Source: Cyanobacteria bacterium UBA11153
GTDB lineage: Bacteria; Cyanobacteriota; Cyanobacteriia; Cyanobacteriales; Coleofasciculaceae
Assembly (NCBI GenBank): GCA_003511885.1
Contig: DOIX01000175.1
Span: 1-12,080, forward strand
Reading direction: 5' to 3'
DNA length: 12,080 nt
Position 1 is the stretch's first letter. Every line of letters starts with the position of its first letter. A program made the translations under genes and the position numbers. The notes beneath the pieces are model-generated. The model saw only the letters and a list, made by a program, of their open reading frames with translations, ran no database searches and was not told the DNA's origin. Shown here in pieces: positions 1 to 7,342 of this stretch.

Positions 1-1
1 A

Positions 2-202
2 ACCGATGTGGCGGTTGCTATATATCTCTCAAAAGGCGAAGGATTGGGATGTTATATTGGGTTTTTCCAAGAGTGGACAGTTGATACTGGAGAGTTACTT
101 AGATTACCCGACTGTCAATTGTCCGCTCTTCGCGATGTTATTGATGTCAACACCGATATGGCAGTTGCGATACAGACTGGTTGCAACTGGTGCAAGTTAT
201 GA
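2..202 (+). CDS. 3' end of an unidentified protein gene (partial)
   Basis: The reading frame is open from base 2 to a TGA at 200-202 and would encode the last 66 residues of a protein cut by the window edge. I do not recognise the family. The best sign of coding is an internal repeat: bases 2-18 and 152-168 match at 15 of 17 positions and are exactly 150 bp (50 codons) apart, giving TDVAVAI and TDMAVAI in the same frame. Another frame (6-209) is also open, so the choice is not certain. The stop codon lies in a hairpin, and a second inverted repeat (71-84 with 115-128, pairing throughout if G-T pairs are allowed) lies inside the frame. The stretch could therefore also be non-coding repeat DNA. 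Confidence 0.35.
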   Translation, partial: TDVAVAIYLSKGEGLGCYIGFFQEWTVDTGELLRLPDCQLSALRDVIDVNTDMAVAIQTGCNWCKL

Positions 203-222
203 GTTATAACGGATAACTCATA
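198..222 (+). terminator. Perfect 10-bp hairpin at the end of the upstream gene
   Basis: TATGAGTTAT (198-207) and ATAACTCATA (213-222) are perfect complements around a 5-base loop. The hairpin includes the stop codon of the upstream frame. It is AT-rich and has no T-run after it, so it is not a standard Rho-independent terminator. It may still end or stabilise the upstream transcript. Confidence 0.3.
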
Positions 223-274
223 ATTCACAAGCTAAAAATTAACACAATACTCCCTACTTCCTTTCTATTGATTC

Positions 275-3154
275 ATGAGACAAATTTTATTTGGTGCTGT
301 TATCGCTACCTTGATAGATTCTTTATTATTATTGAGTACAACTTTAGCGCAAACAGTGCAGTTAGGAGTAGTGAAAAGCCCTGATAATCAAGGATACTGG
401 GCTGAAATTACTGCCAGATTAAATTTGACAGGTGTTGACTACTGTATTGTTGACTGGAGTCAGGTGAAAGAAGCATCAGATTTAGGTAATCCTCAAGTTA
501 TATTTTTACCTAATATTGAGCAAATCGATCCCGTACAGCTCATCGCTTTACAAGAATGGATTCGCCAAGGTGGGCGGACAATTGTTAGCGGTGGCATCGG
601 CGTACTTTCTCAACCAACAATTCGCAATAGATTGCGATCGCTTTTGGGGGCTTATTGGGGATTTTCCCTGACTCAATCTATTAATTTGATACCTTTGTCA
701 ACGAATACTGAAACTTGGGTGAATGCTACCGGATTGGCGGGTAGCATTCAGGGAGGTGTAATCGTTTCCACTAGTGATAATGCCACTACTGTTGCGGTTT
801 GGAGTCAAAAGGAAAACCCGCCAGCCGTGGTAGCCACAGATAAATCTACCTTTTTGGGGTGGCGTTGGGGTGTGGATGGAGTAGCTTCTCCTGAAGTAGA
901 TAGTGCTTGGTTGCGAGCAAGTTTGTTCCGTTATAATATTAACCCGATCGCTAGAGGGATAAATTCAAATCGATCGGTTCCCTATTGTGGTAAAAATCAG
1001 TTAGGAATATTTACAAATAATCCACCATCACAACTGACAAATGTGGGGAATGAGGAATGGGGAATGACACAGCCAATCCAGAGGATGGGGATGACAAATA
1101 ATCAGGAAGCAACCAACAACAATCAACCAGCAATAACTAATAACCAACAACCAATAACCAATAGCCAAAATGTTCCCGATGCAGGTGTTTTACCCACACA
1201 AATTTCCTTGAACAAGTTGGACAACCTGACACCAGAAGAAATATCTGTCATGAATCATGAATTAGAGGATTTAATCGGGAGATTTGAAAGTACACTATTG
1301 GCAGCCAATGCCGCCAATAGTAATATTGAATTATTTAGTATTGATTTTGTCGATAAACTTAATGTCGTCAATCAAAAAAGTACAGGAGAAGTCAATAACG
1401 AGCGACAAATAAATAACAACCAACAATCAACAACAAATAACCAACAACCAACAACCAATAGAATCATCAGTCAAGCGAAGACAGGTTGGCAAAACTTTCT
1501 CAATGCAGTGGATAGAAAAGACTATACCCTAGCCAGAGAGTATTGGTTTGACACGCGAAGATTCCTCTGGGATAACTACCCCATCAATAGCAAACTAGCC
1601 CAGCCAGAAATTCGGGCAATTTGGTTAGATCGCGGTACGATTGTAAAAGCTAAGTCGGAAGAGGATTTAGGAAAAATTTTTGACAAACTAGCAGCAGCAG
1701 GATTTAACACTATCTTCTTTGAAACAGTTAATGCTAGTTATCCCATTTATCCTAGTAAAATTGCACCAGAACAAAATCCCTTAGTTAAAGGTTGGGATCC
1801 CCTGGCATCTGCGGTAAAATTAGCCCACGATCGCGGGATGGAGTTACATGCTTGGGTGTGGATGTTTGCCGCAGCCAATCAGCGTCATAATGCTATTTTA
1901 AATCAACCCGATGACTATCTAGGTCCGCTACTAACTGCTCATCCTGACTGGGTGATGTACGATCGAGAGGGTGGTATGTTCGATCCCAATACGAAAAAGG
2001 CTTTTCTCGATCCAGCCAATCCCGAAGTTAGAAGTTATCTGATATCATTATTGGAGGAAATTGTCAAGCGCTATCAAGTAGATGGGATTCAGCTAGACTA
2101 CATTCGCTATCCGTTTCAGAATCCTAAAGTGGATCGAATTTATGGCTACAGTCAAATAGCGCGTCAAGAATTTCAGGAATTGACGGGAGTCTCGGCGATC
2201 GCAATTTCCCCGCAAGATGGAGAATTATGGCAAAAGTGGACTGATTTTCGGATTCGCCAAATCGACAGCTTTGTGGCAACCGTATCGAGTCGCCTCCGTC
2301 AGGAAAAGCCAGATTTAATTATATCTGCCGCCGTATTTGCGATTCCCCGTGGCGAAAGACTCGAAAAAATCCAGCAAAATTGGGAAGATTGGGCAATTCG
2401 GGGAGATATTGACTTAGTTGTCCCGATGACTTATGCCTTGGATACGGCAGGATTGGAGACATTAGCTAAACCAGTACTGACACAATCTAATCTAATGTCA
2501 GCCTTAGTATTACCGGGCATTAGGTTATTAAATTTGCCAGATATGGTAGCAGTAGATCAAATTCAGCTATTGCGAGATTTGCCAGCGGGTGGATACGCCC
2601 TATTTGCCACAGAAAATCTTAATCCTAATTTACAAGAGATTTTCCAACGGACTCAGGGAGAGGAGAGAGGAGGAGAAAAGGAAGAGAGGGGAGACAGGGA
2701 AGGGAATTTTATGCTACCTTTTGGATTTCATCTCTTTTCTGGGAAGTCTTCTTGCTCATTACCTGTCACTTGCGAAGCACAGATACCTTATCGTCAGCCA
2801 TTTACAGTAGCCGCAGCCCGTTTGACTGTGCTGCGGAGGGAATGGAGTTTGGCATTAATGAACAATCAGATCGTAATGCCAGGAGATGCGATCGCGCAAT
2901 GGGCAAAGGAAACTGATGCTCTGGCTCATTCTCTCAATCAACTTGCTGCCCAACCATCAATCAACAATTTAACTGCGGCTCGAGCTGCCCTCGATTCTTT
3001 CCAGTCTCAATTTTCTAAGTGGATGGAGCCACAAGCACTCTATCAACCCTATCAAGTGCAGGTGTGGAATTACCGTTTGGCTACAATTGAAAGATTACTC
3101 AGCTATGGACAACGAACAAAGTTTTATCGCGAGGGGGTAGGGGCTAGGGGCTAG
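275..3154 (+). CDS. Secreted GH10-like (GHL10 / DUF187-type) glycosidase-family protein
   Basis: The protein has 959 residues. Residues 1-25 form a signal peptide (hydrophobic core, likely cleavage after TLA), so it acts in the periplasm or outside the cell. Residues 28-225 resemble a glutamine-amidotransferase-like fold (PQVIFLPN, GGRTIVSGG). A Gln/Asn/Thr linker spans about 245-400. The GHL10 barrel runs from about 445 to 790: EIRAIWLD (445-452), HAWVWMF (from 525), DGIQLDYIRYP (603-613) and PMTYAL (from 717). The C-terminal 170 residues look helical. The family includes Bacillus YngK; the substrate is generally unknown, and hydrolase activity here is inferred. The ATG at 275 lacks a Shine-Dalgarno site, but it directly precedes the signal peptide. 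Oddities: heptamer repeats are translated at 1045-1065, 1132-1166 and 1415-1456, a purine tract interrupts the end of the barrel at 2655-2706, and the stop codon lies in a GGGGCTA array. Confidence 0.93.
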   Translation: MRQILFGAVIATLIDSLLLLSTTLAQTVQLGVVKSPDNQGYWAEITARLNLTGVDYCIVDWSQVKEASDLGNPQVIFLPNIEQIDPVQLIALQEWIRQGGRTIVSGGIGVLSQPTIRNRLRSLLGAYWGFSLTQSINLIPLSTNTETWVNATGLAGSIQGGVIVSTSDNATTVAVWSQKENPPAVVATDKSTFLGWRWGVDGVASPEVDSAWLRASLFRYNINPIARGINSNRSVPYCGKNQLGIFTNNPPSQLTNVGNEEWGMTQPIQRMGMTNNQEATNNNQPAITNNQQPITNSQNVPDAGVLPTQISLNKLDNLTPEEISVMNHELEDLIGRFESTLLAANAANSNIELFSIDFVDKLNVVNQKSTGEVNNERQINNNQQSTTNNQQPTTNRIISQAKTGWQNFLNAVDRKDYTLAREYWFDTRRFLWDNYPINSKLAQPEIRAIWLDRGTIVKAKSEEDLGKIFDKLAAAGFNTIFFETVNASYPIYPSKIAPEQNPLVKGWDPLASAVKLAHDRGMELHAWVWMFAAANQRHNAILNQPDDYLGPLLTAHPDWVMYDREGGMFDPNTKKAFLDPANPEVRSYLISLLEEIVKRYQVDGIQLDYIRYPFQNPKVDRIYGYSQIARQEFQELTGVSAIAISPQDGELWQKWTDFRIRQIDSFVATVSSRLRQEKPDLIISAAVFAIPRGERLEKIQQNWEDWAIRGDIDLVVPMTYALDTAGLETLAKPVLTQSNLMSALVLPGIRLLNLPDMVAVDQIQLLRDLPAGGYALFATENLNPNLQEIFQRTQGEERGGEKEERGDREGNFMLPFGFHLFSGKSSCSLPVTCEAQIPYRQPFTVAAARLTVLRREWSLALMNNQIVMPGDAIAQWAKETDALAHSLNQLAAQPSINNLTAARAALDSFQSQFSKWMEPQALYQPYQVQVWNYRLATIERLLSYGQRTKFYREGVGARG
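1045..1065 (+). repeat. Heptamer array, 3 units of GGGGAAT, inside a gene
   Basis: The units GGGGAAT, GAGGAAT and GGGGAAT follow each other exactly. They lie in the linker of the GHL10-type gene and are translated as part of VGNEEWGM. Confidence 0.8.
1132..1166 (+). repeat. Heptamer array, 5 units of AATAACC type, inside a gene
   Basis: Five consecutive 7-bp units: AATAACT, AATAACC, AACAACC, AATAACC, AATAGCC. Three units equal seven codons, so the frame stays open and encodes the Asn/Gln/Thr linker containing TNNQQPITNSQ. Confidence 0.88.
1415..1456 (+). repeat. Heptamer array, 6 units of AACAACC type, inside a gene
   Basis: Six consecutive 7-bp units: AACAACC, AACAATC, AACAACA, AATAACC, AACAACC, AACAACC. 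They encode NNQQSTTNNQQPTT in the linker before the GHL10 barrel. The consensus is the same as at 1132-1166 and, in the other orientation, as the leader of fraC at 9967-9994. Confidence 0.9.
2655..2706 (+). repeat. Purine tract inserted in the GHL10-type gene
   Basis: Forty purines in a row (2655-2694), then one C, then eleven more purines. The tract encodes the charged stretch GEERGGEKEERGDREG near the end of the barrel domain, an unusual place for such a segment. Its GGGAGA-rich make-up resembles the GGGAGCA units at 6066-6086, but a strict 7-bp period is not visible here. Confidence 0.7.
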
Positions 3155-3160
3155 GGGCTT
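3140..3160 (+). repeat. Heptamer array, 3 units of GGGGCTA, supplying a stop codon
   Basis: The units are GGGGCTA, GGGGCTA and GGGGCTT. The TAG stop codon of the GHL10-type gene (3152-3154) spans the junction between the second and third units, so the final residues of the protein are encoded by the repeat. Confidence 0.88.
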
Positions 3161-3208
3161 AAATTACCTCAAACTGGGGAGAAGGGGGGAGGATAAAGGT
3201 TGGAGGGA

Positions 3209-3275
3209 TAGGGTGGGCGATCTTGACTAAGGCGATCGTTAGCTTTTCAAGTTATAGTAGGGAGTGCCCACCCTA
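3209..3275. repeat. Intergenic nested palindrome with 10-bp terminal inverted repeats
   Basis: TAGGGTGGGC (3209-3218) and GCCCACCCTA (3266-3275) are perfect inverted repeats 47 bp apart. Inside, CTTGA (3222-3226) pairs with TCAAG (3247-3251) and CTAA (3227-3230) with TTAG (3239-3242), leaving a 4-base bulge. The GTGGGC/GCCCAC motif is typical of repeated intergenic palindromes in cyanobacteria. It could be a MITE-like element or a transcription end for the upstream gene. The rest of the 281-bp gap (3155-3435) shows only a weak promoter candidate and a T-rich stretch before the next gene. Confidence 0.55.
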
Positions 3276-3326
3276 AACGCAAACGGTTTTTGGACAATGG
3301 TGTAAGTTATCAGGGACAAAAAACTG

Positions 3327-3356
3327 TTGGCAACGGCTCCAGTGGTGTACTATTTT
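3327..3356 (+). promoter_or_regulatory. Candidate sigma-70-type promoter of the tpsB-like gene
   Basis: TTGGCA (3327-3332, 5 of 6 to consensus) lies 18 bp before TATTTT (3351-3356, 4 of 6). The start codon follows about 80 bases downstream. An alternative pair, TTGTCA (3376-3381) with TAATTT (3398-3403), is weaker at the -10. Confidence 0.25.
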
Positions 3357-3435
3357 GGATAATGATGATGTTATCTTGTCAAAAAATGGGTGAAAATTAA
3401 TTTTTTTTACTCCATCTAAAGTAGAGTTTTTTTCC

Positions 3436-5982
3436 ATGAACTGGTATTCTCGGCTTAACCTTGTACTATGTTTCCTCTCAGTTTCTACTAGTCCTAGTCT
3501 AGTAAATATTTATCCTGGTTACGCCCAGCCTAATTTAACTAGCTCAAAGTTAAATCAGACGGGAAATTCTCGGAAACCATTGAAAGTTGGCAAGTCTCCT
3601 TCAGGGGAGACTTATCTTCAGTCATACCCAATTAAACCCCAAACACTTAATATATCAAGCAACAACCAGTCATACCCAGTTAAACCCCAAACACTCAATA
3701 TATCAAGTAAGCTCAAACCAACCCAGGCGAAACCGACAAACTTAAAACCTCAACAGTCAAAACCATCAAACATCACAATTTTGCCTTCTCAGTCTCCAGT
3801 CATAGACACCGAGCATACCGAGACTCAAATCAGGCAAAGGCAAATCATCCAAGCCGCAATTCTCAATCCAGTTATCCTAGAAACAGGAATCATCCAAGCC
3901 GCGATCGCAAATCCGACACTGCTAGAATCTCCTGTTATTAACTCAATTGCGCCAGAAACCATCAAACCAGAAAATATTCAAGCCGCAAATCTTCTAATTA
4001 CGCCAATTACCCCAGCTACCATTAAACCAGCAAATACTCAAGAAGCTAATCTCCCGGTGTCCCCAATCGAGTCAAATAGTCAGACACCCGAAACTATTCC
4101 CCTATCCAACCCTAAACCAGAAAATATTCAATTATCCAGCCTACCCACTGGACAAATTCCATTAGGAATTCAGCCACCAGAAACTATTCCCCTATCCAAC
4201 CCCAAACCAGAAAATATTCAATTAGCAAGTCGCCTACCCACTTTGCCAACTGAGTCAGTCAGCCAGAAACCAGAAACTATTTCCGGCGCTAACATCCAGC
4301 AAAAAGAAAAAAATCCTCCTGTCATATTAGAGAATAATGGAGAGATAGGAAACCCTAATACTGGAGAGCAACTGGAAAGAGTACCAGCCCAAAAACCAGA
4401 GGAAAAACAACCAAATATAACCACAAACAATCCCACTTCTAGTAACATCAAACAAACAATCGATCCGCCAGGAGTGCCTGGTTTAATTACAGTAGAAAGG
4501 ATTGAATTCAAAGGGAACACAGTTTTTAGTGAAAACGAAATCAACACAATTATTAAGCCAGTAGAAGGAAAGACAGTCCAGATCGAAGAAATCCGGAAAA
4601 TATCCGACACTCTTTCTCAATTGTACCTAGATCGGGGTTATATTACATCCAGAGCAATCCTCAACGAAGCATCCCTCTCCAGTGGAGTAGTGGAAATTGA
4701 AGCCATTGAAGGGAGTCTGGAAAAGATTGAAGTTGAAGGAGCAAAACGGATTAATCCCAATTATGTGCGATCGCGAATCCAATTAGGTGCCAGTACCCCT
4801 CTCAATACGGGTAGCCTAGAAGATCAATTACGCTTATTAAGAGCAGAGCCTATCTTTGAAAACGTAGAAGCATCTCTGAAAGCTGGAAGTGGCATAGGCA
4901 AAAGCATTCTCGTCGTCAGAATCAATGAAGCACGTCGTTTAGAGGGTAACGTTGGTGTCGATAACTATTCTCCCCCCAGTGTTGGTTCAGAACGTTTAGT
5001 TGGTAATATTATTTATCGCAACTTGACTGGTCAAGGAGATACATTTAATGTTTCTTATAATCGCACGACAGCGGGAGGTGCTGAAACCTGGGATTTAAAC
5101 TATCAAATACCAGTTAATGCCAAAAATGGCACCATCCAATTGAGGACTTCTTGGAATAGAAACCAAGTCATTCAGGAACCATTTCGGACTTTAGATATTA
5201 GCGGAAAGTCGGAACTATATGAAATTACCTATCGTCAACCTTTCCTGCGAACTCCTAGTGAAGAATTAGCCTTATCTTTAGGATTTACCTTTCAAGATGG
5301 TCAAACTTTTACCTTTGCTGGGCCAACACCATTTGGATTTGGCCCAGATGAAAATGGGGTGAGTCGCACTAGTGTAATTAAGTTTGGGCAAGAATATACT
5401 AAACGGGATGTTACTGGGGCTTGGGCTTTACGCTCTTTATTTAGTTTTGGTACCGGTTTTTTTGATGCGACAGAAAATGCTAGCAGAGGTGCTGATATTC
5501 CTGATGGGGAATTTATCAGTTGGTTGGCTCAAATCCAGCGAGTACAAGTTATTAATCCAGATAATTTTTTAATTGTTCAGGCAGATTTGCAATTAGCTTT
5601 CGATGGTTTGTTGCCCTCTCAACAGTTTGTTGTCGGTGGTGGACAATCAGTGCGAGGTTATCGGCAAAATGTACGAGCAGGTGATAATGGCTTGCGCTTT
5701 TCGGTGGAAGATAGGATTACTTTGGAACGAGATGAAGCAGGTACGGCGACATTTCAAATTGCGCCTTTTTTTGATTTAGGCTATGTTTGGAATGTGTCGG
5801 ATAATCCTAATTTTTTACAGGATCAGAAGTTTATTGCTGGTTTGGGATTGGGCATTTTGTGGCAACCTTTACCGAGACTTAATATAAGATTAGACTATGG
5901 TTTACCTTTGGTAAATTTAGACGATCGTGGAAAAAATACTCAGGATGAGGGATTTTATTTTAATGTAAACTATAGTTTCTGA
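3436..5982 (+). CDS. Outer-membrane TpsB transporter, ShlB/FhaC/HecB family, with long N-terminal linker
   Basis: The 848-residue protein begins with a signal peptide (residues 1 to about 31, ending YAQ). Residues 32-348 are a low-complexity region rich in Pro, Asn, Gln and Ile, made of diverged repeats of 15-16 residues. A first POTRA domain spans about 352-427 (ITVERIEFKGNTVF), a second about 429-490 (IEVEGAKRINP), and the 16-strand-type barrel about 499-848. The VRGY motif at 739-742 matches the conserved loop-6 motif of this family, and the chain ends in Phe, as outer-membrane barrels commonly do. Family members export or activate large TpsA proteins across the outer membrane. No TpsA-like gene lies nearby, so the substrate is unknown. 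The family is usually about 550-600 residues; the extra length is all in the linker, which could span the thick cyanobacterial peptidoglycan (inference). The ATG at 3436 is supported by the signal peptide. Confidence 0.93.
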   Translation: MNWYSRLNLVLCFLSVSTSPSLVNIYPGYAQPNLTSSKLNQTGNSRKPLKVGKSPSGETYLQSYPIKPQTLNISSNNQSYPVKPQTLNISSKLKPTQAKPTNLKPQQSKPSNITILPSQSPVIDTEHTETQIRQRQIIQAAILNPVILETGIIQAAIANPTLLESPVINSIAPETIKPENIQAANLLITPITPATIKPANTQEANLPVSPIESNSQTPETIPLSNPKPENIQLSSLPTGQIPLGIQPPETIPLSNPKPENIQLASRLPTLPTESVSQKPETISGANIQQKEKNPPVILENNGEIGNPNTGEQLERVPAQKPEEKQPNITTNNPTSSNIKQTIDPPGVPGLITVERIEFKGNTVFSENEINTIIKPVEGKTVQIEEIRKISDTLSQLYLDRGYITSRAILNEASLSSGVVEIEAIEGSLEKIEVEGAKRINPNYVRSRIQLGASTPLNTGSLEDQLRLLRAEPIFENVEASLKAGSGIGKSILVVRINEARRLEGNVGVDNYSPPSVGSERLVGNIIYRNLTGQGDTFNVSYNRTTAGGAETWDLNYQIPVNAKNGTIQLRTSWNRNQVIQEPFRTLDISGKSELYEITYRQPFLRTPSEELALSLGFTFQDGQTFTFAGPTPFGFGPDENGVSRTSVIKFGQEYTKRDVTGAWALRSLFSFGTGFFDATENASRGADIPDGEFISWLAQIQRVQVINPDNFLIVQADLQLAFDGLLPSQQFVVGGGQSVRGYRQNVRAGDNGLRFSVEDRITLERDEAGTATFQIAPFFDLGYVWNVSDNPNFLQDQKFIAGLGLGILWQPLPRLNIRLDYGLPLVNLDDRGKNTQDEGFYFNVNYSF
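3619..3708 (+). repeat. Two 42-bp direct repeats with a 48-bp period in the tpsB-like linker
   Basis: Bases 3619-3660 recur at 3667-3708 with a few substitutions. The period is 16 codons, giving SYPIKPQTLNISS (from residue 63) and SYPVKPQTLNISS (from residue 79). Confidence 0.9.
4090..4224 (+). repeat. Two 45-bp direct repeats 90 bp apart in the tpsB-like linker
   Basis: Bases 4090-4134 and 4180-4224 differ at one position. They encode PETIPLSNPKPENIQL at residues 218-233 and again at 248-263. The near identity suggests a recent duplication. A fainter 45-bp period upstream gives IIQAA at residues 137 and 152. Confidence 0.9.
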
Positions 5983-6295
5983 TACCAATTTTCTAAATGT
6001 CTTCTACAGTGGTGATTCTGACTCCTCCCTTAGTCAGAGCTGTTTCATTCGACCTTGAGAAATTTGGGAGCAGGGAGCAGGGGAGAAAGAGGATTTTTTT
6101 GCCATAATTAATTCCTCATTTTATTTTATTAGGAATTATGGTGCCAAACCCTTTACCAGTCTCCTTTGTAGCTCGCTCAAAATTTGAACATGAAACAGCC
6201 CTGCCCCCTTAGTGACGCTACGGATTGTGGGAATGGAATGGTGTTTTAGCTTGCCCATAACGCACCCTACAGATAGATGCTTGAAAATTTAGATA
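5983..6295. other. Gene-free stretch between the tpsB-like gene and thiL
   Basis: No gene is visible in these 313 bp. TCTGACT (6017-6023) and AGTCAGA (6032-6038) form a 7-bp hairpin that could help end the tpsB-like transcript, though no T-run follows. The heptamers GGGAGCA, GGGAGCA and GGGGAGA occupy 6066-6086. A longer imperfect hairpin pairs CCATA (6102-6106) and ATTCCT (6111-6116) with AGGAAT (6131-6136) and TATGG (6137-6141). A GCCCATAACGCACCCTAC motif at 6253-6270 resembles common cyanobacterial intergenic repeats. I see no TPP riboswitch and no convincing promoter for thiL. Confidence 0.6.
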
Positions 6296-7342
6296 ATGAA
6301 AGAGAGTTTAATTAAAGATATTGGGGAACAAGGATTACTGAAAATAGTACAGCGTTTTTGTCCTCAAGATATTATTGGGGATGATGGGGCAGTAATTCCT
6401 GCGCCAAATTCTGGTAAATCTTTGGTGGTAACTACAGATATTTTAGTTGATGGAGTCCATTTTAGCGATCGCACCACTTCTGGAGAGGATGTGGGTTGGC
6501 GATGTGTGGCTGCTAATTTATCGGATTTGGCGGCGATGGGTGCATCTCCATTAGGTATTACTGTGGGTTTAAGTCTACCTGGTGATATTCCGGTTTATTG
6601 GGTTAATTCCCTTTATCAAGGTATGAGCCAATGCTTGGAGCAGTACAATACTCCTATCGTTGGCGGTGATATTTGTCGTTCATCGATTATTACTGTTTCG
6701 ATTACTGCTTTTGGTGAAGTTTTTCCTCACCATGCTATCCGTCGCTCAACGGCTAAAGTTGGCGATGCGATTATGGTTACTGGTTTTCATGGTGCTTCGC
6801 GGGCTGGGTTGGAATTATTGCTTAATCCAGAATTGGATAAATGTCTAGATGCAGCCGAAAAATTAGCTTTAATTCAAGCACATCAACGCCCCAAACCGAG
6901 ACTTGATATTTTACCTCTATTATCAAAAATCCAAAATCCAAACTCCAAAATCCAAACTCCAAACTTTCCCATTTCTGGTATGGATAGCAGCGATGGATTA
7001 GCAGATGCGATCGCGCAAATCTGTCGTGGGAGTCAGGTTGGTGCTATAATCGAGCGATCGCAAATTCCCATTCCACCTGCCTTGAATTGGTTAGTTTCAC
7101 CCTCTTCGGTTTGGGATTGGGTTTTGTACGGTGGTGAAGATTTTGAATTGGTTTTATCTTTACCTCATGAATTGGCTGAATTTTTAGTCCAAGAGTTGGG
7201 TGCAGGTGCGGCAATTATTGGTACTATTACTCCTGGAGATGAGGTTTGGTTAAGAGATAGTAGTGGCGTTTATAGCGATGAATTACTGACTATGACACGG
7301 GGATTTCAGCATTTTTCGTCTGATATAGCTAGGGACAATTGA
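6296..7342 (+). CDS. thiL: Thiamine-monophosphate kinase
   Basis: ThiL phosphorylates thiamine monophosphate to thiamine diphosphate with ATP, the last step of cofactor B1 synthesis, in the cytoplasm. The 348 residues carry the family motifs in order: GDDGAV (28-33), TTDILVDGVHF (46-56), NLSDLAAMGA (74-83), GGD (123-125), GMDSSDGLADA (228-238) and GGEDFELV (279-286). An in-frame TAG at 6290-6292 fixes the ATG at 6296 as the first possible start; no Shine-Dalgarno site precedes it. Oddities: residues 211-224 (KIQNPNS then KIQTPNF) are the translation of a 7-bp tandem repeat directly before the conserved MDSSDGL loop, and the stop codon lies in another heptamer array. No other thiamine gene is near. 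It is followed by the convergent fraE. Confidence 0.97.
   Translation: MKESLIKDIGEQGLLKIVQRFCPQDIIGDDGAVIPAPNSGKSLVVTTDILVDGVHFSDRTTSGEDVGWRCVAANLSDLAAMGASPLGITVGLSLPGDIPVYWVNSLYQGMSQCLEQYNTPIVGGDICRSSIITVSITAFGEVFPHHAIRRSTAKVGDAIMVTGFHGASRAGLELLLNPELDKCLDAAEKLALIQAHQRPKPRLDILPLLSKIQNPNSKIQTPNFPISGMDSSDGLADAIAQICRGSQVGAIIERSQIPIPPALNWLVSPSSVWDWVLYGGEDFELVLSLPHELAEFLVQELGAGAAIIGTITPGDEVWLRDSSGVYSDELLTMTRGFQHFSSDIARDN
6926..6960 (+). repeat. Heptamer array, 5 units of AAAATCC type, inside thiL
   Basis: The units AAAATCC, AAAATCC, AAACTCC, AAAATCC and AAACTCC follow each other without a break. They encode a 7-residue repeat in the variable loop between RPKPRLDILPLL and the catalytic MDSSDGL motif. 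Confidence 0.92.

Noticed and set aside
3209..3275. Insertion sequence
   Set aside because: At 67 bp it has no room for a transposase, and no transposase remnant was found anywhere in the window.
4218..4610. 130-codon leftward frame inside the tpsB-like gene
   Set aside because: It is antisense to well-supported POTRA and linker coding sequence, and has no family signature.
275..5982. GHL10-type protein as the TpsA substrate of the neighbouring TpsB
   Set aside because: It has no TPS secretion domain or beta-helix repeats, and the two genes are 281 bp apart with a palindrome between them.
5983..6295. TPP riboswitch upstream of thiL
   Set aside because: The conserved CTGAGA and ACCTGA-type motifs are not present in the right arrangement.
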